Assembly (NCBI RefSeq): GCF_900460535.1
Contig: NZ_UHIL01000001.1
Span: 62,001 to 126,000 of the forward strand
Length of the DNA stretch: 64,000 bases
Direction: 5' to 3'
DNA from: Vibrio parahaemolyticus
Lineage (GTDB): Bacteria; Pseudomonadota; Gammaproteobacteria; Enterobacterales; Vibrionaceae
How positions within the stretch are numbered: position 1 is the first letter of the stretch; each line of letters begins with the position of its first letter. Position numbers and translations under genes: made by a program. Below, piece after piece: positions 45,914 to 63,369 of the stretch. The notes below the pieces were generated by a model. The model was not told the DNA's origin. It did not search any database and saw only the letters and a list, made by a program, of their open reading frames with translations.

Positions 45914-46852
45914 ATGACCCAATCCACACCAATTCGCATTGCAACTCGAAAAAGCCCACTTGCACTATGGCAAGCTCATTTTGTTAAAGACGCTCTTCAA
46001 GCCGCTCATCCTGGCTTGGAAGTCGAGTTGGTAACCATGGTGACCAAAGGTGACGTGATTTTGGATACACCGCTGGCTAAAGTTGGTGGCAAAGGCTTGT
46101 TCGTTAAAGAACTTGAAGTTGCCATGCTTGAAGGCCGCGCCGATCTAGCCGTGCACTCAATGAAAGACGTACCTGTCGACTTCCCTGAAGGCCTTGGCCT
46201 CGTGACCATTTGCGAGCGCGAAGACCCTCGCGACGCCTTCGTTTCTAATACCTATAGCAGCATTGATGAACTCCCTCAAGGTGCGGTCGTCGGTACTTGC
46301 AGTTTGCGTCGCCAATGCCAACTGAAAGAATACCGCCCAGACATCATTATCAAAGAACTGCGTGGCAACGTGGGGACTCGACTTGGCAAACTGGATGCGG
46401 GTGAGTACGACGCTATCATTCTTGCAGCCGCAGGTCTAAAGCGCTTGAAATTGGAAGACCGAATTCGCAGCTTTATCGAACCAGAACAATCACTGCCAGC
46501 GGTTGGCCAAGGCGCAGTCGGTATTGAATGCCGCGTAGACGACGAACGCTTACTCAAACTTCTGGAGCCACTCAACCATAAAGACACTGCCGATCGCGTG
46601 TTGTGCGAACGTGCCATGAACCTGACTCTTGAAGGTGGCTGTCAGGTGCCAATCGGTAGCTACGCGCTACTTGAAGGTGATGAAATTTGGCTTCGCGCGC
46701 TCGTCGGAGAACCAGATGGCAGCGAAATTGTGCGTGGCGAAGTGCGTGGTCACCGTAAAGATGGAGAAGCGCTCGGTATCCAGTTGGCTAACGAGCTACT
46801 TGATAACGGTGCCCGCGACATTCTAACCAAGCTGTACGCAGACCACGATTAA
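45914..46852 (+). CDS. hemC: Hydroxymethylbilane synthase HemC
   Basis: Polymerises four porphobilinogens to hydroxymethylbilane. 312 residues, with [21 protein letters not shown] (catalytic Asp region), [10 protein letters not shown] and the cofactor-attachment Cys in [13 protein letters not shown]. First gene of hemCDXY; hemD follows two bases after its stop. Confidence 0.97.
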   Translation: MTQSTPIRIATRKSPLALWQAHFVKDALQAAHPGLEVELVTMVTKGDVILDTPLAKVGGKGLFVKELEVAMLEGRADLAVHSMKDVPVDFPEGLGLVTICEREDPRDAFVSNTYSSIDELPQGAVVGTCSLRRQCQLKEYRPDIIIKELRGNVGTRLGKLDAGEYDAIILAAAGLKRLKLEDRIRSFIEPEQSLPAVGQGAVGIECRVDDERLLKLLEPLNHKDTADRVLCERAMNLTLEGGCQVPIGSYALLEGDEIWLRALVGEPDGSEIVRGEVRGHRKDGEALGIQLANELLDNGARDILTKLYADHD

Positions 46853-46854
46853 TC

Positions 46855-47583
46855 ATGGCAGTGTTGGTCACTCGGCCGGGAGAGCAAGGCAGCGCGCTTT
46901 GCTCTCTGCTCGAAAGGCACGGCATTTCCGCACACCACCATCCGCTGATCGACATTGTTGCCGATCTCACGGACACGCACCTCACGACTCATCTCCATCA
47001 AGCTCAAATAGTTATCGCCGTTAGCCGACACGCCGTGCAATGCGCCCAGCAAATCCTAACCAGCAATGACGCATCATGGCCGAAACAAGCGGTATACCTT
47101 GCCGTTGGTCAAAAAACAGCACACTATTTAAGCAAATGCACCCAACAGAAAGTACACTATCCCGAAGTCAGTGATAGTGAACACTTATTGCGACTTCCAG
47201 CGTTACAGAATGTAGAACAGCAGCAGGTTCTTATCCTTCGTGGTAACGGAGGAAGAGAGCTGATCAAAGATGCATTGGTGAGACGCGGAGCAAAAGTTCA
47301 CTATAGTGAGACTTACAAGAGAGAATTCATCCCATTCGATCCAGTAAGCTGTGTCTCACTATGGAAAACCCTACAAATTGACCAGATCGTCGTCACCAGT
47401 GGTGAACAACTGGATTATTTGTGCAGCCAATTGACGTCAGAGCAATTGACTTGGCTTAATCAACAAGAGTTGTATATCCCCAGCCAGCGCATCGCTGACA
47501 TTGCAATTCAAAGGGGGTTCACTCGGGTGAGGTGCACAGGAAGCGCATCCAACCAAGAATTACTGGCTGCTCTCCAGCCCTAG
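46855..47583 (+). CDS. hemD: Uroporphyrinogen-III synthase HemD
   Basis: Cyclises hydroxymethylbilane with inversion of ring D. 242 residues, a poorly conserved family recognised by VLVTRPGEQG at the N terminus, VGQKTAHYL, LRGNGGRELIKD and a late VTSGEQLDYL. Its product feeds haem, sirohaem and cobalamin synthesis. Confidence 0.94.
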   Translation: MAVLVTRPGEQGSALCSLLERHGISAHHHPLIDIVADLTDTHLTTHLHQAQIVIAVSRHAVQCAQQILTSNDASWPKQAVYLAVGQKTAHYLSKCTQQKVHYPEVSDSEHLLRLPALQNVEQQQVLILRGNGGRELIKDALVRRGAKVHYSETYKREFIPFDPVSCVSLWKTLQIDQIVVTSGEQLDYLCSQLTSEQLTWLNQQELYIPSQRIADIAIQRGFTRVRCTGSASNQELLAALQP

Positions 47584-47600
47584 CTACACAGGATATAGGC

Positions 47601-48812
47601 ATGACAAGTAAAAATAACGACCAAAAAAATAACGATAAAAACCTTTCCGAAGAAACCTCATCGGCACCGCTAGCTGAAAAAGACGCACCGAAAAAGGATG
47701 CTGAATCTAAAAAGGAAGCCTCTAAACCGGTTGAGCCTGCAAAACCAGCAGAACCAACAAAGGTTGAATTTGAAGAGAAGCAAGGCAAACGTGGCGTCAA
47801 GCTCGGCACAGTAGCGATCATTCTTTCAATCATCTTCGGTGGCGGTCTCGCTTATAAACTTCACGAGCAACAAGTTGATTACCAAACCCAAATCGCTCAG
47901 CTACAAAACCAACTAGAAAAAGCGCAAGCTTCGATGAAGCAAGAGCTAAACCAAGTTAAAGAAGAAACCATCGAGAAAGCGACCACAGTAACGCACAAAG
48001 CAGAAGTGGTGCTTGGTCAACAACAAAAGAGCATTGAAAGTTTACAACTCGCCGTCGCAGATGTGAAAGGCCGACGTCCGAACGACTGGCTATTGGCAGA
48101 GGCGGATTACCTTGTGAAGTTGGCTGGTCGTAAACTGTTCTTAGAGCATGACGTAGAAAGCGCAACTCAACTAATGGAAAGCGCAGACCAACGTATTGCC
48201 GCGCTAAACGATCCAAGCTTAGTTAAACTGCGTAAAGCGATGGCAAACGACATTACCAAACTGCGCACTGTCCCATTGATTGACCGTGACGGTCTTGTTC
48301 TGCGTTTAACCGCTCTACAGCAGCAAGTAGATAAGTTACCTCTAGCAAATGCACTACTGCCGGAAGCCCAAGTCGTTGCTCAACATGAAGTATCAGAAGA
48401 CATTTCAAACTGGCAAGATAATTTGATGACCTCTCTGAAAGACTTCTCTGAGAACTTTATTACTTTCCGTACTCGCGATGGCAACGTCATCCCATTATTG
48501 TCTCCAGAGCAGCATTTCTATTTAAAAGAAAACATCAAGGCCAAACTGGAAACAGCAATCAAAGCGGTTTACCAAGAGCAAGGCGAAATCTACACCACGT
48601 CGTTAACGACAGCTGACAAGTGGGCGATGGCTTTCTTCAATCAAGACGACAATGCGGTGAAAGAATTCAACAAAGCACTCAACCAATTAAGCCAACAAAA
48701 TATTCAAGTTGAGTACCCTGCAAAACTGGAAAGCCAATCTCAGCTATCGGATGTGATTCGTGAGCGACTACGTCGTGAAGTGACAACAATGACAGGTACG
48801 GGGGATAAATAA
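47601..48812 (+). CDS. hemX: HemX family protein (uroporphyrinogen-III C-methyltransferase-like)
   Basis: A 403-residue protein: a low-complexity Lys/Glu/Pro/Ala-rich cytosolic N terminus (about 1-70), one membrane helix (about 72-90), a coiled coil (95-140) and a large periplasmic domain with VKGRRPNDWLLAEADYLVKLA. Despite the name no methyltransferase motif is present. Used ATG at 47601 behind AGGATATAGG. Overlaps hemY by one base. Confidence 0.9.
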   Translation: MTSKNNDQKNNDKNLSEETSSAPLAEKDAPKKDAESKKEASKPVEPAKPAEPTKVEFEEKQGKRGVKLGTVAIILSIIFGGGLAYKLHEQQVDYQTQIAQLQNQLEKAQASMKQELNQVKEETIEKATTVTHKAEVVLGQQQKSIESLQLAVADVKGRRPNDWLLAEADYLVKLAGRKLFLEHDVESATQLMESADQRIAALNDPSLVKLRKAMANDITKLRTVPLIDRDGLVLRLTALQQQVDKLPLANALLPEAQVVAQHEVSEDISNWQDNLMTSLKDFSENFITFRTRDGNVIPLLSPEQHFYLKENIKAKLETAIKAVYQEQGEIYTTSLTTADKWAMAFFNQDDNAVKEFNKALNQLSQQNIQVEYPAKLESQSQLSDVIRERLRREVTTMTGTGDK

Positions 48813-49993
48813 TGATTCGCCTTATTTTCCTATTTGTCGTTCTAGGTGCAGGTCTATTTGCCGGTACTCAGTTTTCTGGTCAACAAGGATATGTACTGAT
48901 CTCAATAGCAAACAAGACCATCGAAATGAGCGTGACCACTTTGGTGATCTTCGTTATCGCTGCGCTAGCTGGTCTTTTCCTCCTTGAATACCTGATTAAA
49001 AAATTGGTTTACGCGAGCTCAAGCACTTGGAACTACTTCAGCGTACGTAAAATGCGTCGTTCTCGTCGCTACACCAATGAAGGCATTATCAAGCTCCTTG
49101 AAGGTGATTGGAAAGGTGCAGAGAAGAAAGTCACTCGTTGGGCAAATCACCACGATATGCCACTACTTTGCTACCTCGTTGCTTCTGAAGCAGCTCAAGG
49201 TCAAGGTGATAAAGCAAAACGCGATCATTATCTTGCATTAGCTAGCCAACAGGAGAATGCTCATCTCGCTGTCGAACTGACTCGAGCCAAGCAATTTATT
49301 CGTGATAATGAGTTCGAAGCCGCTTTCGATACCCTGCAATCTCTAAAAGGCCAATACCCAAATAACTCGATTGTCTTGAACTTACTCAAAACAACTTACA
49401 TGCAGCTTAAATTGTGGCAGCCATTGATTGACCTAATGCCACAACTGGCGAAAGCAAAGCTAGTAACGGAAGAAGAGCAAGCAGAACTGATTCAGAAAGC
49501 ACAATGTGGTTTACTGCATGAAGTCGCGCAACAACAAGGTAGCGAAGGGCTAATTTCTCATTGGAACAGTCTGGCTCGTAAAGTGAAGCAAGACACGCAT
49601 CTTATTGCTTGTTTTGCACGTGAGCTTATCGCTCGTAAAGCCGATACCGAAGCCTTTACCGTACTAAAAGAAGCACTGAAAAAGCAGCCTGAACCAGAAC
49701 TTTACCAACTACTGCCAGACTTAAACCTACCAGATATCCATCCTGTAGTAGTCTTCCTAGAAGGCGTAGTAAAGAAAGAAGCTGACAACGCAGCGGCACA
49801 CAGCGCTCTAGCACACTTCTACTTCCGTCAAGAGAAATGGCAACAAGCTCAGGAGCACTTTGAAATAGCTCTAAAACTTCGCTCAGACGTATCTGACTAT
49901 GCTTTCCTAGCAGACACACTAGAGAAGCAAAATCTAACCAAAGCAGCTCATGAAGTCTCTCGTAAAGCTCTGATGCTAGTTCAGCACGACTAA
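48812..49993 (+). CDS. hemY: HemY family membrane protein with TPR repeats
   Basis: A 393-residue protein with two N-terminal membrane helices (about 1-20 and 38-62) and a cytosolic TPR-like helical domain (for example HSALAHFYFRQEKWQQAQEHFEIAL). It belongs to the hemCDXY operon; it is not the protoporphyrinogen oxidase also called HemY in other bacteria. A clear terminator follows. Confidence 0.92.
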   Translation: MIRLIFLFVVLGAGLFAGTQFSGQQGYVLISIANKTIEMSVTTLVIFVIAALAGLFLLEYLIKKLVYASSSTWNYFSVRKMRRSRRYTNEGIIKLLEGDWKGAEKKVTRWANHHDMPLLCYLVASEAAQGQGDKAKRDHYLALASQQENAHLAVELTRAKQFIRDNEFEAAFDTLQSLKGQYPNNSIVLNLLKTTYMQLKLWQPLIDLMPQLAKAKLVTEEEQAELIQKAQCGLLHEVAQQQGSEGLISHWNSLARKVKQDTHLIACFARELIARKADTEAFTVLKEALKKQPEPELYQLLPDLNLPDIHPVVVFLEGVVKKEADNAAAHSALAHFYFRQEKWQQAQEHFEIALKLRSDVSDYAFLADTLEKQNLTKAAHEVSRKALMLVQHD

Positions 49994-50009
49994 CTAATAA
50001 CAACATTAT

Positions 50010-50040
50010 CAAGCCGACAGTAAACTGTCGGCTTTTTTAT
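50010..50040 (+). terminator. Terminator of the hemCDXY operon
   Basis: Stem AAGCCGACAGT/ACTGTCGGCTT with a 2-nt loop and a T run. Confidence 0.88.
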
Positions 50041-50189
50041 TGCCTGCCATTTATCCATAACCATCAACACGTATTAAATTAACTAGAAACCCAGCTCCTC
50101 TCTTAAACTACTCGCTACAGTTTGACCCTTATCGTTTTTTGGCATTTCTCCACCCGCGCCAATGAGCACCACTCAGCAGACAAGTAATA

Positions 50190-50744
50190 CCAATCTAAGT
50201 AAAAACATGACCCACAGAACTGATCCGCTATGGACAGCCTCAATAATATCGACGTTAAAAAACTCGCAAGTCAGCAAAAATCCATTCAGATGAAAATGAG
50301 GCCACTGACCCTTACTCATTTCAAAGATGGACACTCACGTACACAAATCGCCAAGTTTCTCAAGGTAAGCCGAACCAGTGTCAATAAGTAGGTTCAAACC
50401 TTTCTTGAAGAATGGCTGGAAGGACGACAAGAAAAGCCAAGAACAGGAAGACCACCATTCTTAACTTCCGAGCAAAGAGAGCAATTGAGCCAATGCATAA
50501 AAGATAAAGCCAATGACTTTAAAACTGTCAGTGTCATCAAACTTCTTCTCCAGAGCTAAACTCTATCGAACAAGTCTGGAGTGGGTTGAAACAACGCTAT
50601 TTAGCCACCAATCTTTTACGGGTTACGATGACATCATCTCCAAAGTCTGCGATGCATGAAATCGGTTTTTGGATAGCTCCAAAAGAGTCACCAAAATGTC
50701 TTCGAGAAGATGGATAGACCTGACCAGTTAGTTTTCCAGATTGG
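50190..50744 (+). mobile_element. Decayed IS630-type element
   Basis: Short matching ends CCAATCT (50190-50196) and AGATTGG (50738-50744) face each other and enclose broken transposase pieces (50230-50700). At about 550 bases it is half the usual length for the family, so an internal part has been lost. It lies between the hem operon terminator and the rrn terminator, where it disturbs no gene. Confidence 0.65.
50230..50660 (+). pseudogene. IS630-type transposase remnant
   Basis: An ATG at 50230 opens a helix-turn-helix region (LTLTHFKDGHSRTQIAKFLK) typical of IS630 transposases. An in-frame TAG at 50389 interrupts it; after that the frame continues with a Gly-Arg-Pro-Pro linker (PRTGRPP). 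The catalytic middle is missing, and the C-terminal end reappears as SPELNSIEQVWSGLKQRY at about 50545-50600, the family's SPELNPIEQVW motif. It cannot make active transposase. Confidence 0.78.
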
Positions 50745-50777
50745 GACAACCCCCTCTCATTTCCAGCTTGCGCTGAA

Positions 50778-50812
50778 ATAAAAAAAGCCTCGCTATTTCT
50801 AGCGAGGCTTCT
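50778..50812 (-). terminator. Distal terminator of rrn operon 1
   Basis: Stem AAGCCTCGCT/AGCGAGGCTT with a 6-nt loop; on the minus strand a run of seven T residues follows. It stops leftward transcription that passes tRNA-Ser. Confidence 0.82.
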
Positions 50813-50890
50813 TAATTGTACAGAGAGTCTGGGTCACGACCAACTTGGGATTAAATACAAACCCCATCTAATTCTCAAACGTCAAAAATG

Positions 50891-50923
50891 ACGAAAGCCT
50901 GCAAATTACTTTGCAGGCTTTCT
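50891..50923 (-). terminator. Proximal terminator after tRNA-Ser
   Basis: Stem GAAAGCCTGCAA/TTGCAGGCTTTC with a 5-nt loop, seven bases beyond the tRNA 3' end, with T residues a few bases on. Confidence 0.75.
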
Positions 50924-50929
50924 GTATAG

Positions 50930-51020
50930 TGGCGGAGAGATAGGGATTTGAACCCTAGATACGCTATTAACGTATGCCGGTTTTCAAGACCGGTGCTTTC
51001 AACCACTCAGCCATCTCTCC
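50930..51020 (-). tRNA. tRNA-Ser (anticodon TGA)
   Basis: 91 bases including encoded CCA. Acceptor stem GGAGAGA/TCTCTCC, long variable arm typical of serine tRNAs (around CATACGTTAATAGCGTATC), T arm GGTTCAAATCC. The anticodon loop is CTTGAAA, reading UCA codons. It sits 69 bases beyond the 5S gene without a terminator between, so it is probably the distal gene of rrn operon 1. Confidence 0.95.
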
Positions 51021-51089
51021 ACAAATTGTCATCATCAGATTAGTACACTGAAGGTGTTGTTACACGTAGTACGGGTAACGATATTTAAA

Positions 51090-51206
51090 GCCTGGCGATG
51101 TCCTACTCTCACATGGGGAAACCCCACACTACCATCGGCGCTATTTCGTTTCACTTCTGAGTTCGGAATGGAGTCAGGTGGGTCCAAAACGCTATGGTCG
51201 CCAAGC
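51090..51206 (-). rRNA. 5S rRNA, operon 1
   Basis: About 117 bases beginning GCTTGGCGACCATAGCG and ending ATCGCCAGGC on the minus strand, containing the conserved CCGAACTCAGAAGTGAAA. Identical to the second copy at 56726. Confidence 0.96.
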
Positions 51207-51298
51207 AAATTCTTTAATTCGGAAAGCTGTTTTTGTGTTCTCTACACATTCAATTCTGTTCTTGCTTCGAGTCCATCAAAACCCCTTGGGTGTTGTAT

Positions 51299-54187
<2,889 letters not shown>

Positions 54188-54506
54188 ATACAACCCGAAG
54201 GAGTTTCGAGTTGATGAACAAGTCACCAAAGTTGTCTGCAATTTTTATACATGATGCAGACTCGATTTTGCCGGACTCAAATTCCAAGAACACTTGAATG
54301 TGTTATTTTGGTGTTTGTCTTAAAGACAAACATTGAGAACTTTACAAACAACAATAAATTGTTGTTTTGTCAGCTTTCCAAATTGTTAAAGAGCTATGTT
54401 TCTTCACAAGGAAGTACATTTTCTAAAGACTTTCAGAGTCGAAGATTCTAACCACATACGTCTTACTGAAGTGGTTTGGAATTCCTATCCAAAAATACTT
54501 AGAGAA
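54188..54506 (-). other. Spacer between tRNA-Val and 23S, operon 1
   Basis: Spacer of 319 bases with an antitermination boxA (GCTCTTTAACAAT, 54382-54394) and the processing stem sequences flanking 23S. Most of it (54188-54394) is the same as in the second operon; the part beyond boxA differs. Confidence 0.75.
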
Positions 54507-54582
54507 TGGTGGGCGATACCGGGCTCGAACCAGTGACCCCCTGCTTGTAAGGCAGGTGCTCTCCCAACTGAGCTAATCGCCC
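54507..54582 (-). tRNA. tRNA-Val (anticodon TAC)
   Basis: 76 bases with encoded CCA; acceptor GGGCGAT, anticodon loop CTTACAA, T loop GGTTCGAGCCC. Third tRNA of the operon 1 spacer. Confidence 0.96.
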
Positions 54583-54612
54583 ACATAAGTTTTAATTCTT
54601 CGTGGAGAATAA

Positions 54613-54688
54613 TGGTGGGTCGTGCAGGATTCGAACCTGCGACCAATTGATTAAAAGTCAACTGCTCTACCAACTGAGCTAACGACCC
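54613..54688 (-). tRNA. tRNA-Lys (anticodon TTT)
   Basis: 76 bases with encoded CCA; acceptor GGGTCGT, anticodon loop CTTTTAA. Essentially the E. coli tRNA-Lys sequence. Confidence 0.97.
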
Positions 54689-54690
54689 AA

Positions 54691-54766
54691 TGGTATCCCG
54701 TAGGGGAGTCGAACCCCTGTTACCGCCGTGAAAGGGCGGTGTCCTAGGCCTCTAGACGAACGGGAC
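54691..54766 (-). tRNA. tRNA-Glu (anticodon TTC)
   Basis: 76 bases with encoded CCA; acceptor GTCCCGT, anticodon loop CTTTCAC. First tRNA after 16S in operon 1, two bases from tRNA-Lys. Confidence 0.97.
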
Positions 54767-54855
54767 ACTGGATTGAAGAGTTTGGGAACTCTTCTTCTCT
54801 TTACTTTATAAACCGTATCAATCTGTGTGGACACTCATCGTGAATAATCATCGTT

Positions 54856-56408
<1,553 letters not shown>

Positions 56409-56725
56409 AAGATTTTGTTCGGCTCAATGAATACTGAACATTACATAAAGTAATGTTTGAATTGACTGTGCTGAATCCGAAGATTCAATGGTCACTTCGT
56501 TTCATTGAAACCTAATTTGATACCGAAGTATCGAATTGGATTATCATCAACGAGTGCCCACACAGATTGATAGGTCTATATTGTTAAAGAGCTTGGCTTT
56601 CAGTGCCTTAGCACTCAAGCGAGGTGCGTATAATACGCTTTCCACTTTGAAAGTCAACATAAAATTCTAAAAAAGATTAGAACCTTATGGTGACTTGCTT
56701 AAATCTTAAGCAAGTGCAAATTAAA
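56409..56725 (-). promoter_or_regulatory. 16S leader and promoter region of operon 1
   Basis: 317 bases between the 5S of operon 2 and the 16S of operon 1. It holds boxA (GCTCTTTAACAAT, 56580-56592), a promoter (56630-56657) and, next to the 5S, a perfect hairpin ACTTGCTTAA/TTAAGCAAGT (56691-56713) that probably marks the end of operon 2. The part from boxA to 16S is the same as in operon 2. Confidence 0.8.
56630..56657 (-). promoter_or_regulatory. Sigma-70 promoter of rrn operon 1
   Basis: On the minus strand -35 TTGACT, 16-base spacer, -10 TATTAT. Only one good promoter is visible, unlike the P1/P2 pair of operon 2. Confidence 0.75.
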
Positions 56726-56842
56726 GCCTGGCGATGTCCTACTCTCACATGGGGAAACCCCACACTACCATCGGCGCTATTTCGTTTCACTTCTGAGTTC
56801 GGAATGGAGTCAGGTGGGTCCAAAACGCTATGGTCGCCAAGC
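56726..56842 (-). rRNA. 5S rRNA, operon 2
   Basis: 117 bases, identical to the operon 1 copy. Confidence 0.96.
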
Positions 56843-56934
56843 AAATTCTTTAATTCGGAAAGCTGTTTTTGTGTTCTCTACACATTCAATTCTGTTCTTG
56901 CTTCGAGTCCATCAAAACCCCTTGGGTGTTGTAT

Positions 56935-59823
<2,889 letters not shown>

Positions 59824-60087
59824 ATACAACCCGAAGGAGTTTCGAGCTGATGAACAAGTCACCAAAGTTGTCTGCAATTTTTATACATGATGCAGACTCG
59901 ATTTTGCCGGACTCAAATTCCAAGAACACTTGAATGTGTTATTTTGGTGTTTGTCTTAAAGACAAACATTGAGAACTTTACAAACAACAATAAATTGTTG
60001 TTTTGTCAGCTTTCCAAATTGTTAAAGAGCTAATCACTTCTAATGAAGTAACCATTTTTAAAAGCACTCATCGAATGCGCTTAAAGA
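59824..60087 (-). other. Spacer between tRNA-Ala and 23S, operon 2
   Basis: 264 bases, including boxA (GCTCTTTAACAAT) near 60018-60030. Same as operon 1 up to boxA and then different. Confidence 0.7.
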
Positions 60088-60163
60088 TGGTGGAGCTATG
60101 CGGGATCGAACCGCAGACCTCCTGCGTGCAAGGCAGGCGCTCTCCCAGCTGAGCTATAGCCCC
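60088..60163 (-). tRNA. tRNA-Ala (anticodon TGC)
   Basis: 76 bases with encoded CCA; acceptor GGGGCTA, anticodon loop CTTGCAC. Confidence 0.97.
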
Positions 60164-60204
60164 ATCAAGGTGTCGATACTGTATGCCAACTCCCTAAAAG
60201 GAAT

Positions 60205-60281
60205 TGGTGGGTCTGAGTGGACTCGAACCACCGACCTCTCGCTTATCAGGCGAACGCTCTAACCACCTGAGCTACAGACCC
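60205..60281 (-). tRNA. tRNA-Ile (anticodon GAT)
   Basis: 77 bases with encoded CCA; acceptor GGGTCTG, anticodon loop CTGATAA. Ile-Ala is the other common spacer pair of enterobacterial and Vibrio rrn operons. Confidence 0.97.
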
Positions 60282-60346
60282 AGTATCGTCTCTTTTACAT
60301 AAACCGTATCAATCTGTGTGGACACTCATCGTGAGTAATCATCGTT

Positions 60347-61899
<1,553 letters not shown>

Positions 61900-62121
61900 A
61901 AGATTTTGTTCGGCTCAATGAATACTGAACATTACATAAAGTAATGTTTGAATTGACTGTGCTGAATCCGAAGATTCAATGGTCACTTCGTTTCATTGAA
62001 ACCTAATTTGATACCGAAGTATCGAATTGGATTATCATCAACGAGTGCCCACACAGATTGATAGGTCTATATTGTTAAAGAACTTGCTCTGCGAGAAACT
62101 TTTCTCTCAAAGCGGAGGTGC

Positions 62122-62149
62122 ATTCTAGCGAGATAATTGAAAGAGTCAA
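62122..62149 (-). promoter_or_regulatory. rrn operon 2 promoter P2
   Basis: On the minus strand -35 TTGACT, 16-base spacer, -10 TAGAAT. Confidence 0.82.
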
Positions 62150-62237
62150 ACACTTTTTTCAATTTATTTTCTCAGAAGCTTTTCACCTCTCCGACCCTGC
62201 TGAAGCCTTATCGCGTCTGCCGTGTCGGTGGATGCGC

Positions 62238-62265
62238 ATTATAGGGAGTTGAGTTCCGAGCGCAA
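62238..62265 (-). promoter_or_regulatory. rrn operon 2 promoter P1
   Basis: On the minus strand -35 TTGCGC, 16-base spacer, -10 TATAAT followed by a GCGC discriminator; an AT-rich UP-type sequence lies upstream. This pattern suits growth-rate and ppGpp control. Confidence 0.88.
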
Positions 62266-62326
62266 CCCTTTTTTGAAAAAAAACGGATAAAACTAGCTGT
62301 TCGATGACTATTTCATCAAAAAAGCC

Positions 62327-62353
62327 AAAAAGAGGGTAAAAAACCCTCTTTTT
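62327..62353 (-). terminator. Terminator of the ubiD-ferredoxin-fre unit
   Basis: Stem AAAAGAGGG/CCCTCTTTT around a 7-base loop, with T residues beyond on the minus strand. Confidence 0.8.
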
Positions 62354-62371
62354 CTGCCTGAAACGCGGAAT

Positions 62372-63085
62372 TTAAATGAATGCGTACGCGTCTGCAAACA
62401 TGCGTTCACTCTTCGCTTTTTTATTCTGAGTGAATTGCTCACGAGCTGCGCCCGCCATTTCAAAACGACCTGCAATATAGATATCGTAGTTTTCTAGGCT
62501 TTCGAAATCATCACTCACGGCTTGTAGTACATTACCGACTTTCCCTTGCCAATCTGCAGGAGCTTCCTCAACAACCGGAACAAAGTGAACATTTGCGTAT
62601 TGCTGTGCAAGTTCGATCAGTTCGTCTTTCGCATACAACTGGCAATTATCACGAGCACCCCAATATAAATAGATAGGGTTGGTTTTATTCTGCGCTACGC
62701 AATGATCTAGAATCGAACGTACGTAACTAAAACCTGTACCACCAGCGATCAATAACAGCGGGCGTTCACTGTCTTCTTGTACCCACGCATCACCGTGCGG
62801 CGCATCGATTTCAATATCATTACCTGTTTCTAACGCAGCTTTCATCGCTTCGACAACTTCGATGGCGTAAGCGTTGTGTTCAGCAGCTCCGATATGAAGC
62901 TCTAATTCGCCTTCATGTCGGCAAGGGCTGCTTGCAATCGAGAATGGGCGTTTGTCCTTTTCTCCCATCACAACCATCAGGTATTGGCCAGCTTTAAACG
63001 CAACTGGAGACTCAGGGTGCAGTAGAATTTGGTAAGTATTACAAGCTAACGGCTGAATAGACTTTACTTTACATTGGATGGTCAT
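62372..63085 (-). CDS. fre: NAD(P)H-flavin reductase Fre
   Basis: Reduces free FMN and riboflavin with NAD(P)H. 237 residues, ferredoxin-reductase fold: flavin site RPFSIASSP, nucleotide site [16 protein letters not shown], and the late [16 protein letters not shown]. Reduced flavin serves iron release and, in luminous relatives, luciferase. Follows the ferredoxin gene by 14 bases. Confidence 0.95.
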   Translation of the reverse strand: MTIQCKVKSIQPLACNTYQILLHPESPVAFKAGQYLMVVMGEKDKRPFSIASSPCRHEGELELHIGAAEHNAYAIEVVEAMKAALETGNDIEIDAPHGDAWVQEDSERPLLLIAGGTGFSYVRSILDHCVAQNKTNPIYLYWGARDNCQLYAKDELIELAQQYANVHFVPVVEEAPADWQGKVGNVLQAVSDDFESLENYDIYIAGRFEMAGAAREQFTQNKKAKSERMFADAYAFI

Positions 63086-63099
63086 GGTGTTCCTCTCGC

Positions 63100-63369
63100 T
63101 TACTCATCAAAAGTAAGCACTAAATTACTTTCTGTATAGGCTTGGCAAGGGAATATCCAACCTTGCTGCTGCTCTTTATTGGTTAGCATGGGTTCGAGGT
63201 GATATGTCACCTCGCCCGATAGCTTTTTACACATGCACATGGCACAAGCGCCAACTTGGCAACGATGTGGGAAGCGAATATTGTTGTTGAGCGCGGCTTC
63301 CAACACCGTTTCCCCTTCTTTAACCCCAAATGTTACGTCTATAGGCAGAAGGTGGACTTGATGACTCAT
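63100..63369 (-). CDS. Plant-type [2Fe-2S] ferredoxin
   Basis: An 89-residue ferredoxin with the cluster ligands in [14 protein letters not shown] plus the distal FPCQ. The additional Cys in the MCMC stretch is unusual. The ATG at 63367-63369 overlaps the ubiD stop (ATGA), so it is coupled to ubiD; fre is next. E. coli has ubiD-fre without this gene. A possible role is as electron carrier to or from Fre, but the partner is unknown. Confidence 0.88.
   Translation of the reverse strand: MSHQVHLLPIDVTFGVKEGETVLEAALNNNIRFPHRCQVGACAMCMCKKLSGEVTYHLEPMLTNKEQQQGWIFPCQAYTESNLVLTFDE

Larger units (their letters stand above)
61900..62371 (-). promoter_or_regulatory. Leader and promoter region of rrn operon 2
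   Basis: About 470 bases from the fre end to 16S. It contains boxA (GTTCTTTAACAAT, 62071-62083), promoters P2 and P1, an A/T-rich upstream element beyond P1 (about 62266-62290) and the fre terminator (62327-62353). Confidence 0.85.
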
